Positions 54,620-64,000 of a stretch of DNA of 64,000 nucleotides are shown here, one piece after another; position 1 is the first letter of the stretch, and each line of letters begins with the position of its first letter. Under the pieces are notes generated by a model that did not search any database, was not told the origin of the DNA, and saw only the letters and a list, made by a program, of their open reading frames with translations. The translations under genes and the position numbers were made by a program. The stretch is from Pseudorhodoferax soli (lineage in GTDB: Bacteria > Pseudomonadota > Gammaproteobacteria > Burkholderiales > Burkholderiaceae_C). The DNA lies in the NCBI RefSeq assembly GCF_003337555.1, contig NZ_QPJK01000003.1, positions 302,115-366,114 of the forward strand. The letters are read 5' to 3'.

Positions 54620-55407
54620 GCGAATCGTCATCCACCCAGGGCTATGCGCTCGAACTGGTCGACCTGCGCAAGAGCTTCGGCAAGACCGAGATCATCCGCG
54701 GCGCCGAACTCAAGGTCGCGGCCGGCGAGCGCGTGGCCATCATCGGCCCCAACGGCGCAGGCAAGTCCACGCTGTTCAACCTCATCAGCGGGCGCTTCGG
54801 CCCCACCAGCGGCGAGATCCGGCTCCACGGCCAGCGCATCGACGGCCTGGCGCCGTACGAGATCAACCGGCGCGGCCTGTCGCGCAGCTTCCAGGTGTCC
54901 AACCTGTTCACGCGGCTGTCGGTCTTCGAGAACCTGCGCTGCGGGGTGCTGTGGTCGCTCGGCTACCGCTATGCATTCTGGAAGTTCCTGGCCGACCTGA
55001 AGGACGCCAACGACCGCGCCGAGCAGCTCATGCACATGCTCAAGCTGGACAAGCGTCGCGACACGCTGGCCATGAACCTGACCTATGCCGAGCAGCGCGC
55101 GCTGGAGATCGGCCTGACCATCGCGGGCGGCTCCAGCGTGGTGCTGCTCGACGAACCCACGGCCGGCATGAGCAAGAGCGAGACCACGCGCTTCATCCAG
55201 CTCATCCGCGACGTGACCGTGGGCAAGACGCTGCTGACCGTGGAACACGACATGGGCGTGGTGTTCGGCCTGGCCGACAAGATCGCCGTGCTGGTCTATG
55301 GCGAGGTGCTGGCCTTCGACACGCCCGACGCGGTGCGCGCCAATCCGCGCGTGCAGGAGGCCTATCTCGGCTCGGTGCTCGCAGAACAGCAAGCAGGTGG
55401 ACACTGA
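54616..55407 (+). CDS. livG: Branched-chain amino acid ABC transporter ATPase LivG-type
   Basis: A 263-residue ABC ATPase. Walker A is GPNGAGKST, Walker B SVVLLDEPTAGM, and the H-loop histidine is in LLTVEHDMGVVF. The signature motif is slightly unusual, LTYAEQRALEIG, where LivG proteins normally have LSYGEQR. The start is GTG, overlapping the livM stop by four bases. It pairs with the LivF-type ATPase encoded next. Confidence 0.92.
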   Translation: MSESSSTQGYALELVDLRKSFGKTEIIRGAELKVAAGERVAIIGPNGAGKSTLFNLISGRFGPTSGEIRLHGQRIDGLAPYEINRRGLSRSFQVSNLFTRLSVFENLRCGVLWSLGYRYAFWKFLADLKDANDRAEQLMHMLKLDKRRDTLAMNLTYAEQRALEIGLTIAGGSSVVLLDEPTAGMSKSETTRFIQLIRDVTVGKTLLTVEHDMGVVFGLADKIAVLVYGEVLAFDTPDAVRANPRVQEAYLGSVLAEQQAGGH

Positions 55408-55409
55408 AC

Positions 55410-56105
55410 ATGCTCAAGATCGACAACCTGCACGCCTACTACGGCAAGAGCCACGTGCTGCATGGCGTGAACCTGGACATCGGCCAGGGCGAGATCGTCG
55501 CGCTGCTCGGGCGCAATGGCTCGGGCCGCTCCACCACGGCCAAGGCCATCATGGGCCTGGTGGACTGCACCGGCCAGATCGCCTGGAAGGGCCAGGACAT
55601 CCTGGGCCGCAAGGCCTACGAGATTGCGCACCTGGGCATCGGCTACGTGCCCGAGAACCGCGACATCTTTCCCACGCTGACCGTGCACCAGAACCTCATG
55701 CTGGGGCAGAAGGGCAAGGGGCAGGGCAGCCGCTGGGGCTTCGACGACATGTACGGCATGTTCCCGCGGCTCAAGGAGCGCCAGCACACCGAGGCGGGCG
55801 TGCTGTCCGGTGGCGAGCAGCAGATGCTGACGCTGTGCCGCGCGCTGATGGGCGACCCCGACCTCATCATCATCGACGAGCCGACCGAGGGCCTGGCGCC
55901 CAAGATCGTCGAGCTGGTCGGCGAATACCTCAAGGCGCTCAAGGCGCGTGGCATCTCCGTGCTGCTGATCGAGCAGAAGCTCACCATCGCCATGAGCATC
56001 TCTGACCGCGCGCTGGTCATGGGCCATGGCAGCATCGTGTTCCAGGGCACGCCCGAGGCCCTGCGCGCGGATGCCTATGTCCGCAAGGAGTGGCTGGAGG
56101 TGTAG
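55410..56105 (+). CDS. livF: Branched-chain amino acid ABC transporter ATPase LivF-type, Walker A Lys replaced by Arg
   Basis: A 231-residue ABC ATPase with signature LSGGEQQMLTLCRAL, Walker B LIIIDEPTEGLAP and a Q-loop near YVPENRDIF. Its Walker A reads GRNGSGRST, so residue 40 is arginine (codon CGC at 55527-55529) instead of the invariant lysine. The H-loop position reads LLIEQKLTIA, with Gln where His is usual, as in many LivF proteins. The livG partner has a normal Walker A. The pair may thus be asymmetric, with one weakened ATP site. It begins two bases after livG. Confidence 0.92.
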   Translation: MLKIDNLHAYYGKSHVLHGVNLDIGQGEIVALLGRNGSGRSTTAKAIMGLVDCTGQIAWKGQDILGRKAYEIAHLGIGYVPENRDIFPTLTVHQNLMLGQKGKGQGSRWGFDDMYGMFPRLKERQHTEAGVLSGGEQQMLTLCRALMGDPDLIIIDEPTEGLAPKIVELVGEYLKALKARGISVLLIEQKLTIAMSISDRALVMGHGSIVFQGTPEALRADAYVRKEWLEV

Positions 56106-56248
56106 CCCAGCGGGGCGGGGGGACGCCGACCGCATGGTGCACCAGCCAGCCCGCCACCGAACATGCCATGCGTTGCGTCACGTTTCGGCGTGGCCGTCCG
56201 CGGCCACATCTCACGTCGAAACAAGGTGTAACGCCAGGCGCGGAATCA

Positions 56249-56264
56249 TGTCCCGACCGGGACA
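56249..56264. promoter_or_regulatory. Perfect dyad TGTCCCG-AC-CGGGACA, candidate operator
   Basis: Seven-base arms separated by two bases lie 31 bases before the -10-like box of the beta-oxidation operon. The symmetry and position suggest a second regulator site; no T tract follows, so it is not a terminator. Binding protein unknown. Confidence 0.4.
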
Positions 56265-56294
56265 ACACCGATCAGGCCGCAACCACTTCACCCC

Positions 56295-56326
56295 TAGAAT
56301 GAAAAGTGAACGGTCGTTCTTTTCAT
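56295..56326 (+). promoter_or_regulatory. Promoter -10 and TetR-type (FadP-like) operator of the beta-oxidation operon
   Basis: TAGAAT (56295-56300) is a good -10 hexamer. The dyad GAACG-GT-CGTTC (56308-56319) covers the expected transcript start, with flanking ATGAAAA and TTTTCAT extending the symmetry. The shape and GAACG half-sites resemble those reported for betaproteobacterial TetR-family fatty-acid repressors. The regulator gene is not in the window. Confidence 0.55.
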
Positions 56327-56346
56327 GTCCAACGAGGAGCTCCAGC

Positions 56347-58446
<2,100 letters not shown>

Positions 58447-58471
58447 TCACCCCGATACCCAAGGAATTGCC

Positions 58472-59647
58472 ATGACCAACGCCGTCATCGTTTCCACCGC
58501 CCGCACACCGCTCGCCAAGAGCTGGAAGGGTGCCTTCAACATGACCTACGGCCCGACGCTGGGTGCCCATGCCGTGCAGCACGCCGTGCAGCGCGCCGGC
58601 GTCGAAGGTGCCGAGGTCGAGGACGTGATCATGGGCATGTCCCTGCCCGAAGGCACGACAGGCGGCAACGTCGCGCGCCTGATCGCCATCCGCGCCGGCC
58701 TGCCCGTGACGACCTCCGGCCTCACGATCAACCGCTTTTGCTCCTCGGGCCTGCAAGCCATCGCACTGGCGGCCCAGCGCATCGTCGCGGGCGAGAACGA
58801 CGTGCTGGTGGCGGGCGGCCTGGAGAGCATCTCCTGCGTGCAGCAGGAGCTCAACCAGCATATGGCTGTCGACCCCGAGCTCAAGGCGATGAAGCCCGAG
58901 ATCTACTGGAACATGCTGCAGACCGCCGAGCAGGTGGCCAAGCGCTACAACATCGGCCGCGAGGCCATGGACGAATACGGCGCCGCCAGCCAGCAGAAAG
59001 CCGCCGCCGCGCTGGAAGCCGGCCTGTTCAAGCAGGAGATCGCGCCGATCACGGTGACCATGGGCGTGGCCGACAAGACGCTGGGGCTCATCACGAAGAA
59101 GGTGACGGTGGAGAACGACGAGGGCATCCGCCCCGGCACCACCTTCGATGCCATCCACGGCCTGCGCTCGGCGCTGCCCGGCGGCCTCATCTCGGCCGGC
59201 AATGCGAGCCAGTTCTCCGACGGCGCAGGCGCGTGCCTGCTCATGCACGAGTCGCTGGCGCAGAAGAAGGGGCTGCAGCCGCTGGGCCGCTTCCTGGGCT
59301 TTGCCGTGGCGGGCTGCGAGCCGGACGAGATGGGCATCGGCCCGGTGTTCGCGATCCCCAAGGTGTTGAAGCGCCTGGGGCTCACGGTGAACGACATCGA
59401 CCTGTGGGAACTGAACGAAGCCTTCGCCGTGCAAGTGATCTACTGCCGCGACAAGCTCGGCATCCCGGCCGAGCGGCTCAACGTGAACGGCGGCGCCATC
59501 GCGGTCGGCCATCCCTACGGCGTGTCGGGCCAGCGCCTGACCGGCCATGCGCTGATCGAAGGCAAGCGCCGCGGCGCCAAGAAGGTCTGCGTGACCATGT
59601 GCATCGGCGGCGGCATGGGCGCGGCCGGCGTGTTCGAGGTGCTGTGA
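58472..59647 (+). CDS. Acetyl-CoA C-acyltransferase (thiolase)
   Basis: A 391-residue thiolase for the last step of beta-oxidation. The nucleophilic cysteine is in [15 protein letters not shown] and [14 protein letters not shown] supply the other active-site residues (note HPYG where most thiolases have HPIG or HPLG), and the second cysteine is in [10 protein letters not shown]. The start follows AAGGAA. Its stop overlaps the thioesterase start (TGATG), so expression is coupled. Confidence 0.94.
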   Translation: MTNAVIVSTARTPLAKSWKGAFNMTYGPTLGAHAVQHAVQRAGVEGAEVEDVIMGMSLPEGTTGGNVARLIAIRAGLPVTTSGLTINRFCSSGLQAIALAAQRIVAGENDVLVAGGLESISCVQQELNQHMAVDPELKAMKPEIYWNMLQTAEQVAKRYNIGREAMDEYGAASQQKAAAALEAGLFKQEIAPITVTMGVADKTLGLITKKVTVENDEGIRPGTTFDAIHGLRSALPGGLISAGNASQFSDGAGACLLMHESLAQKKGLQPLGRFLGFAVAGCEPDEMGIGPVFAIPKVLKRLGLTVNDIDLWELNEAFAVQVIYCRDKLGIPAERLNVNGGAIAVGHPYGVSGQRLTGHALIEGKRRGAKKVCVTMCIGGGMGAAGVFEVL

Positions 59648-60096
59648 TGGCGGAGCCGGTGCCATCGGCCGAAGAGTTCCTCGCGTTCGGCCGCCAGGCA
59701 CTGGCATCGCAGCCCTTCAGCCAATTGCTGGGCGCGGAGCTGACGGCGCTGCAGGCCGGCGTGGTCGAGCTGCAGCTGCAGCTGCCGCTCACCGCGCAGC
59801 TGCAGCAGCAGCACGGCTTCGCCCACGGTGGCGTGCTGAGCTACCTGGCCGACAACGCGCTGACCTTCGCTGGCGGCACGGCCCTGCGTGTGCCTGTCGT
59901 GACCGCCGAATTCAAGATCAACTACCTGCGGCCCGGTATCGGCGAGCGCCTGGTTGCGCGTGCGCGCGCCGTGCACGTGGGCCGCTCCCAGGCCGTCTGC
60001 AGCTGCGAGGTGTTCGCGCTGCAGGACGGTGCCGAAAAGCTCTGTGCGCTGGCGCAGGGCACGATTGCCGCCTTGCCCGAGAAAGCCGAGACATGA
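59647..60096 (+). CDS. PaaI-family hotdog-fold thioesterase
   Basis: A 149-residue acyl-CoA thioesterase. The hotdog signature QHGFAHGGVLSYLADNAL contains the catalytic-type HGG and aspartate, followed by VTAEFKINYLRP. It probably releases stalled acyl-CoA and regenerates free CoA during fatty-acid degradation. It is coupled by one-base overlap to the thiolase and by four bases to the acyl-CoA dehydrogenase gene. Confidence 0.9.
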   Translation: MAEPVPSAEEFLAFGRQALASQPFSQLLGAELTALQAGVVELQLQLPLTAQLQQQHGFAHGGVLSYLADNALTFAGGTALRVPVVTAEFKINYLRPGIGERLVARARAVHVGRSQAVCSCEVFALQDGAEKLCALAQGTIAALPEKAET

Positions 60097-61919
60097 GCCT
60101 GCGCCCCCTGGTGGACTTCCTGCTGTACGACTGGCTGCAGGCCGAGGACCTGACTGGCGCTCCGCGCTATGCCGAGCATTCGCGCGAGACCTTCGACGCC
60201 GTGCTGGACACCTGCGAGCGCATCGCGCGCGAGAAGTACGCGCCGTTCAACCGGCTCGTGGACACCGAGGAGCCGCGCTTCGACGGCGAGAAGGTCATCC
60301 TGCCGGCCGCCACGCAGGCGGCGAGCCGCGCCTATGCCGGGTCCGGCATGCTCAGTGCTGCGCAGGACCACGACGAGGGCGGCATGCAGTTGCCGTTCAC
60401 GGTCGAGGCCGCGGCGAACGCCTTCTTTGCGCTGGCCTCGGTCAGCATCAACTCGGCGCTGCTGACCAAAGGCAACGCCAATCTGTTGCTGGTGCACGGC
60501 ACGGACCTGCAGAAGGCCGTGTTCGCGCGCAACGAGTTCAATGGCCGCTTCTCGGGCACGATGTGTCTGTCCGAGCCGCAGGCCGGCTCCTCGCTGTCGG
60601 ACGTGGCCACCCGTGCCGTGCCCGATGGCGATGGCTTCGAGGCCGATCCGCTGGGGGCGCGCTACCGGCTCACGGGCAACAAGATGTGGATTTCCTCGGG
60701 CGAGCACGAGCTCAACGAGAACATCGTCCATCTGGTGCTGGCCAAGATTCCCGGTCCGGACGGCAAGCCGATCGCCGGAACGCGTGGCATCTCGCTGTTC
60801 ATCGTTCCGAAGAAGCTGGTCGACACGGAGGGCCAGCTGACCGGCGAGCGCAACGACGTGGCGCTGGCCGGCCTGAACCACAAGCTGGGCTGGCGCGGCA
60901 CGACCAACACGCTGCTGAACTTCGGCGAGGGCAAGTACCCGGTGCGTGGCCGTGCGGGCGCCATCGGCTACCTGGTCGGCCAGCCGCACGAGGGCCTGCG
61001 CTGCATGTTCCACATGATGAACGAGGCCCGCATCGCGGTCGGCACCTCGGCCGCCATGCTGGGGCTGGCCGGCTACTACGCCGCGCTGGACTACGCGAAG
61101 AACCGGCCGCAGGGGCGGCCCCAGGGCAAGGCCGGCAAGGATGCGGCCGCGCCGCAGGTGCGCATCATCGAGCACGCGGACGTCAAGCGCATGCTGCTCG
61201 CGCAGAAGTCGTACGGGGAGGGCGCACTCGCGCTGGAGCTGTACTGCGCGCGCCTGGTCGACGTACAGCGCACGGGGGATGCCGAAGCCCGGGACGAGGC
61301 CGGCCTGCTGCTGGAGGTGCTGACACCGATCGCCAAGAGCTGGCCCAGCGAATGGTGCCTGGAGGCCAATTCGCTCGCCATCCAGGTGCATGGCGGCTAC
61401 GGCTACACGCGCGACTTCCCGGTCGAGCAGTACTGGCGCGACAACCGCCTGAACATGATCCACGAGGGCACGCACGGCATCCAGGCCATGGACCTGCTGG
61501 GCCGCAAGGTGCGCATGGACGGGGGCCGCGGGCTGCAGCTGTTGGGCGCGCGGCTGGAGCAGACCATCGTGCGCGCCGGCGCGCAGCCCGCCCTGGCCGA
61601 AGAGGCCGCCGCGCTGAAGGACGCCTGGGCCCAGGTGCTACAGGCTACGCAGGCGGCCTGGTCCGGCGGCGAGCCGGAGCGCGCGCTGGCCAATGCCGTG
61701 CCCTACCTGCAGGCCTTCGGCCACACGGTACTGGCCTGGATCTGGCTGGACGTGGCCTGCAGCGTGGGCGCGAAGGGGACAGGCGGCGCAGCAGCGCAGG
61801 GCCGGCTCGCCGCCATGCGCTTTTTCTACCGCTACGAGCTGCCCAAGATCGGCGCCTGGCTGGCAGTGGTGGCACGTTGCGACAGCACCTGTCTGGACCT
61901 GCCCGAGGATGCCTTTTGA
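60093..61919 (+). CDS. Acyl-CoA dehydrogenase with extra C-terminal domain (DmdC-like family)
   Basis: A 608-residue flavoprotein that introduces the 2,3 double bond into acyl-CoA. The FAD/substrate segments are TMCLSEPQAGSSLSDVATRA and YRLTGNKMWISSG, and the catalytic glutamate is in MIHEGTHGIQAMDLLGRKV. A C-terminal helical domain (about residue 480 to the end) is characteristic of the ~600-residue class that includes 3-methylmercaptopropionyl-CoA dehydrogenase. General fatty acyl-CoA use is more likely here given the neighbours. It starts within the ATGA overlap. Confidence 0.92.
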   Translation: MSLRPLVDFLLYDWLQAEDLTGAPRYAEHSRETFDAVLDTCERIAREKYAPFNRLVDTEEPRFDGEKVILPAATQAASRAYAGSGMLSAAQDHDEGGMQLPFTVEAAANAFFALASVSINSALLTKGNANLLLVHGTDLQKAVFARNEFNGRFSGTMCLSEPQAGSSLSDVATRAVPDGDGFEADPLGARYRLTGNKMWISSGEHELNENIVHLVLAKIPGPDGKPIAGTRGISLFIVPKKLVDTEGQLTGERNDVALAGLNHKLGWRGTTNTLLNFGEGKYPVRGRAGAIGYLVGQPHEGLRCMFHMMNEARIAVGTSAAMLGLAGYYAALDYAKNRPQGRPQGKAGKDAAAPQVRIIEHADVKRMLLAQKSYGEGALALELYCARLVDVQRTGDAEARDEAGLLLEVLTPIAKSWPSEWCLEANSLAIQVHGGYGYTRDFPVEQYWRDNRLNMIHEGTHGIQAMDLLGRKVRMDGGRGLQLLGARLEQTIVRAGAQPALAEEAAALKDAWAQVLQATQAAWSGGEPERALANAVPYLQAFGHTVLAWIWLDVACSVGAKGTGGAAAQGRLAAMRFFYRYELPKIGAWLAVVARCDSTCLDLPEDAF

Positions 61920-61967
61920 GTCTGCGCACGTGACACCCGGGCCGACGGCCTTGGGTACAGTGCACGC

Positions 61968-62174
61968 ATGGCAACACCCCGAAATCTCAAGCGGCTCCAG
62001 AACCTGGTCTGGATCCTGGTCTACGGCGGCCTGTTGACGCTGGTCTTTGGCCTCGCAGTCGGGCGGGGCGCGGATGCTGCCCTGGGTCACCGCCTGGTCG
62101 TCGGCGGCGGCATCGTCGCGGCGATCGGCGTGGTGCTGATCTTCGTGCGGGCGCGGCTCAAGTCCACGCCCTGA
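61968..62174 (+). CDS. Small two-helix membrane protein of unknown function
   Basis: A 68-residue protein with a basic N-terminus (MATPRNLKRLQ) and two hydrophobic helices, LVWILVYGGLLTLVFGLAVG and VVGGGIVAAIGVVLIFV, ending in RARLKSTP. I do not recognise the family. It sits between the acyl-CoA dehydrogenase and SDR genes, 48 and 34 bases from each, so it is probably part of the same operon. Confidence 0.65.
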   Translation: MATPRNLKRLQNLVWILVYGGLLTLVFGLAVGRGADAALGHRLVVGGGIVAAIGVVLIFVRARLKSTP

Positions 62175-62208
62175 ACACCCACCATCCAGAGAAGAAACAA
62201 GGAGCAAC

Positions 62209-63003
62209 ATGAGCCGCAAGATCCAGCAACTTTTCGACCTGACGGGCAAGACCGCCCTCGTGACCGGCGGCTCGCGCGGCCTGGGCCTGCAGATGGCGCA
62301 TGCCTTGGGCGAGGCGGGCGCCCGCGTCATGCTGAGTTCGCGCAAGGCCGAGGACCTGGAACAGGCCGCGGCGGAACTCCAGGCGGCCGGCATCCAGGCC
62401 GACTGGATCGCCGCCGACTGCGCCAAGGAAGACGAGACGCGCGGCCTGGCCGACCAGACGCTGGCGCGCTTCGGCCGCGTCGACATCCTGCTCAACAACG
62501 CCGGCGCGAGCTGGGGCGTGCCGGCCGAGGAGCACCCTGTCGCCGCCTGGGACAAGGTCATGAACCTCAACGTGCGCGGCTACTTCATCCTGGCCCAGCA
62601 GATCGCCAACGGCTGCATGATCAAGCAGCGCGGCGGACGCATCATCAACATCGCCTCGATCGCGGCGCTGAACGGCAATCCGGTCGGCATGAAGACGCTG
62701 GCCTACAACACCTCCAAAACGGCGGTGATCGGCTTCACGCGCACGCTGGCGGCCGAGTGGGGCCGCTATGGCATCACGGTCAACGCGATCTGCCCGGGTT
62801 TCTTTCGCACCAAGCTGTCCAACGGCCTGATCGACAGCCTGGGCGAGGACCACATGAAAGCCGGCGCGCCGCTGCAGCGCCTGGGCGACGACGAAGACCT
62901 CAAGGGCATCACGCTGCTGTATGCGAGCGATGCGGGCAAGCACATCACCGGCCAGTGGCTGGCCGTGGACGGCGGCGTGAGCGTGGTGCTCGGCGCAGCA
63001 TGA
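62209..63003 (+). CDS. SDR-family oxidoreductase
   Basis: A 264-residue short-chain dehydrogenase. The cofactor motif is TGGSRGLG (residues 19-26), NNAG is in ILLNNAGASWG, and the catalytic Ser-Tyr-Lys are in IASIAAL and LAYNTSKTAV. The loop after strand 2 reads SSRKAEDL, which suggests NADP(H) preference. In this beta-oxidation neighbourhood it may act on a 3-oxoacyl or hydroxyacyl compound. The start follows AAGGAGCA. The stop overlaps the next gene by four bases. Confidence 0.92.
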   Translation: MSRKIQQLFDLTGKTALVTGGSRGLGLQMAHALGEAGARVMLSSRKAEDLEQAAAELQAAGIQADWIAADCAKEDETRGLADQTLARFGRVDILLNNAGASWGVPAEEHPVAAWDKVMNLNVRGYFILAQQIANGCMIKQRGGRIINIASIAALNGNPVGMKTLAYNTSKTAVIGFTRTLAAEWGRYGITVNAICPGFFRTKLSNGLIDSLGEDHMKAGAPLQRLGDDEDLKGITLLYASDAGKHITGQWLAVDGGVSVVLGAA

Positions 63004-63419
63004 CGACGCCGATCCAGCAACTCTTCGCCGTGCCCTTCATCGACCACCTGGGCATCACGCTGACGCGCTTCGAGGACGGGCAATCCGAGATGCGCTACGA
63101 GGCCAAGCCCGAGCACCTGAACAACTTCCATGTCACGCATGGCGGTGCCTGCATGACGCTGCTGGACGTGACCATGGCCGCGGCCGCACGCAGCCTGCGG
63201 CCCGAGATGGGCGTGCTGACCATCGAGATGAAGACCAGCTTCATGCAGAGCGCGCGCGGCCCGCTGGTCGCCCTCGGCAGCGTGCTGCAGGCCACCGGCC
63301 GCATGGCCTTCACCGAAGCGCGCATCGAAGACCAGGAAGGGCGGCTCTGCGCCCATGCCACCGGCACCTTCAAGTACATCCCGCGCACGCCGTCGATGCC
63401 GGCCCCCCCCAGCGACTGA
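63000..63419 (+). CDS. PaaI-family hotdog-fold thioesterase (second copy)
   Basis: A 139-residue hotdog thioesterase with the signature NNFHVTHGGACMTLLDVTMA and VLTIEMKTSFMQSARG. It differs clearly from the copy at 59647 and is not a recent duplicate. It starts in an ATGA overlap with the SDR gene and probably hydrolyses an acyl-CoA of this pathway. Confidence 0.88.
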   Translation: MTTPIQQLFAVPFIDHLGITLTRFEDGQSEMRYEAKPEHLNNFHVTHGGACMTLLDVTMAAAARSLRPEMGVLTIEMKTSFMQSARGPLVALGSVLQATGRMAFTEARIEDQEGRLCAHATGTFKYIPRTPSMPAPPSD

Positions 63420-63455
63420 CACCAGCGACCGAATCCAACGCAAGAGGAGACTTCC

Positions 63456-64000
63456 ATGCCACGCAACCAGCAGATCCTGCTCGACAACCGCCCCGAGGGC
63501 GAAGCCCAGGCCAGCAACTTCAAGCTGGTGGAAACCGACACGCCCGCGCTGGCCGACGGCCAGGTGCTGGTGCGGCACCACTTCATGAGTCTGGACCCGT
63601 ACATGCGCGGCCGCATGAACGAGAGCAAGAGCTACGCGCAGCCGCAACCGCTGGGCCAGGTCATGCAGGGCGGCACCGTGGGCGAGATCGTCGAGAGCCG
63701 CAACCCGCGCTTCGCCGTCGGCGAGAAGGTGGTCGGCTTCGGCGGCTGGCAGCAGTACAGCGTGGTCGACGCCAACCTGCCCGGCGTGCTGCGCAAGGTC
63801 GACACCAGCCAGGTGCCGCTGTCGCACTACCTGGGCGCAGTCGGCATGCCGGGCGTCACGGCCTGGTACGGCCTGGTCAAGCTGATCGCGCCCAAGGCCG
63901 GCGAGACGCTGGTCGTGAGTGCGGCCAGCGGCGCCGTGGGCAGCGCTTTCGGCGCGCTGGGCAAGGCGCGCGGTTGCCGCGTGGTCGGCATCGCCGGCGG
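63456..64000 (+). CDS. Zinc-independent MDR-family NADP-dependent oxidoreductase (3' end outside window)
   Basis: The first 181 residues are visible; the gene runs off the window end. It opens with an MPRNQQILLDNRPEGE N-terminus and contains SLDPYMRGRMNESKSY, the GroES-like core, GMPGVTAWYGL, and the start of the nucleotide-binding domain (VVSAASGAVGS). This is the leukotriene B4 12-hydroxydehydrogenase/prostaglandin reductase-like group that reduces enones. The ATG follows AGAGGAGA. It probably continues the upstream operon. Confidence 0.9.
   Translation, partial: MPRNQQILLDNRPEGEAQASNFKLVETDTPALADGQVLVRHHFMSLDPYMRGRMNESKSYAQPQPLGQVMQGGTVGEIVESRNPRFAVGEKVVGFGGWQQYSVVDANLPGVLRKVDTSQVPLSHYLGAVGMPGVTAWYGLVKLIAPKAGETLVVSAASGAVGSAFGALGKARGCRVVGIAG

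Overview
The window is GC-rich, densely packed bacterial chromosome. Its gene content and order point to a betaproteobacterium of the order Burkholderiales, most likely Comamonadaceae. Pointers are zipA-like–ligA, glnD–map, ilvIH–ilvC–pssA–leuA, a DUF3619/DUF3106 sigma-factor cluster, a K+-independent H+-pyrophosphatase, and LivFGHM with a beta-oxidation operon. This placement is inferred from protein character and synteny, not from a marker gene. I see no rRNA, tRNA, CRISPR array, insertion sequence or prophage. No stretch longer than 300 bases lacks a gene.

Layout. 1-4.2 kb: end of a ZipA-like gene, ligA, a MntA-HepT toxin-antitoxin pair and a peptide deformylase. 4.3-7.2 kb: Tat-exported phospholipase C and a PEP-CTERM protein. 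7.2-11.8 kb: a TRAP transporter plus DapA-family aldolase operon (minus strand) facing its likely GntR regulator. 11.8-16.3 kb: an FGE-like lipoprotein, glnD and map. 16.4-21.6 kb: purL and moaA. 21.6-23.8 kb: a Fur-box promoter driving a small unknown protein, Mn-superoxide dismutase and a ZIP metal transporter. 23.8-29.8 kb: an aldehyde dehydrogenase, a membrane pyrophosphatase with a C-terminal OmpA-like domain, a soluble pyrophosphatase and a PLP sulfhydrylase-family enzyme. 29.8-34.3 kb: a FemAB/GNAT-like protein, glnB, and the cluster sigma factor–DUF3619–DUF3106–RDD–LOG.

34.5-42.5 kb is the branched-chain amino acid block: ilvI, ilvH, ilvC, pssA and two different 2-isopropylmalate synthases. 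The first synthase gene is preceded by a leader peptide with three rare CTA leucine codons and a strong terminator, which is a textbook attenuator. 42.5-46.1 kb (minus): a parvulin isomerase, BolA, YciB, MsrB and the AMPylator SelO. 46.2-49.1 kb: an AraC-type regulator divergent from a lipoprotein carboxylesterase. 49.2-64 kb: lipid and amino-acid catabolism, with an acyl-CoA ligase, a complete Liv ABC transporter, and a translationally coupled beta-oxidation series (hydratase/dehydrogenase, thiolase, thioesterase, acyl-CoA dehydrogenase, SDR, second thioesterase, and an MDR oxidoreductase cut by the window end). The ligase and the beta-oxidation promoter share a GAACGGTCGT core placed just after a -10-like box, suggesting one TetR-type fatty-acid regulator.

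Most notable: the leucine attenuator, whose peptide may be made from a leaderless message; the H+-pyrophosphatase fused to a peptidoglycan-binding-type domain; the iron-responsive MnSOD/metal-uptake operon; and a LivF ATPase with arginine in place of the Walker A lysine.
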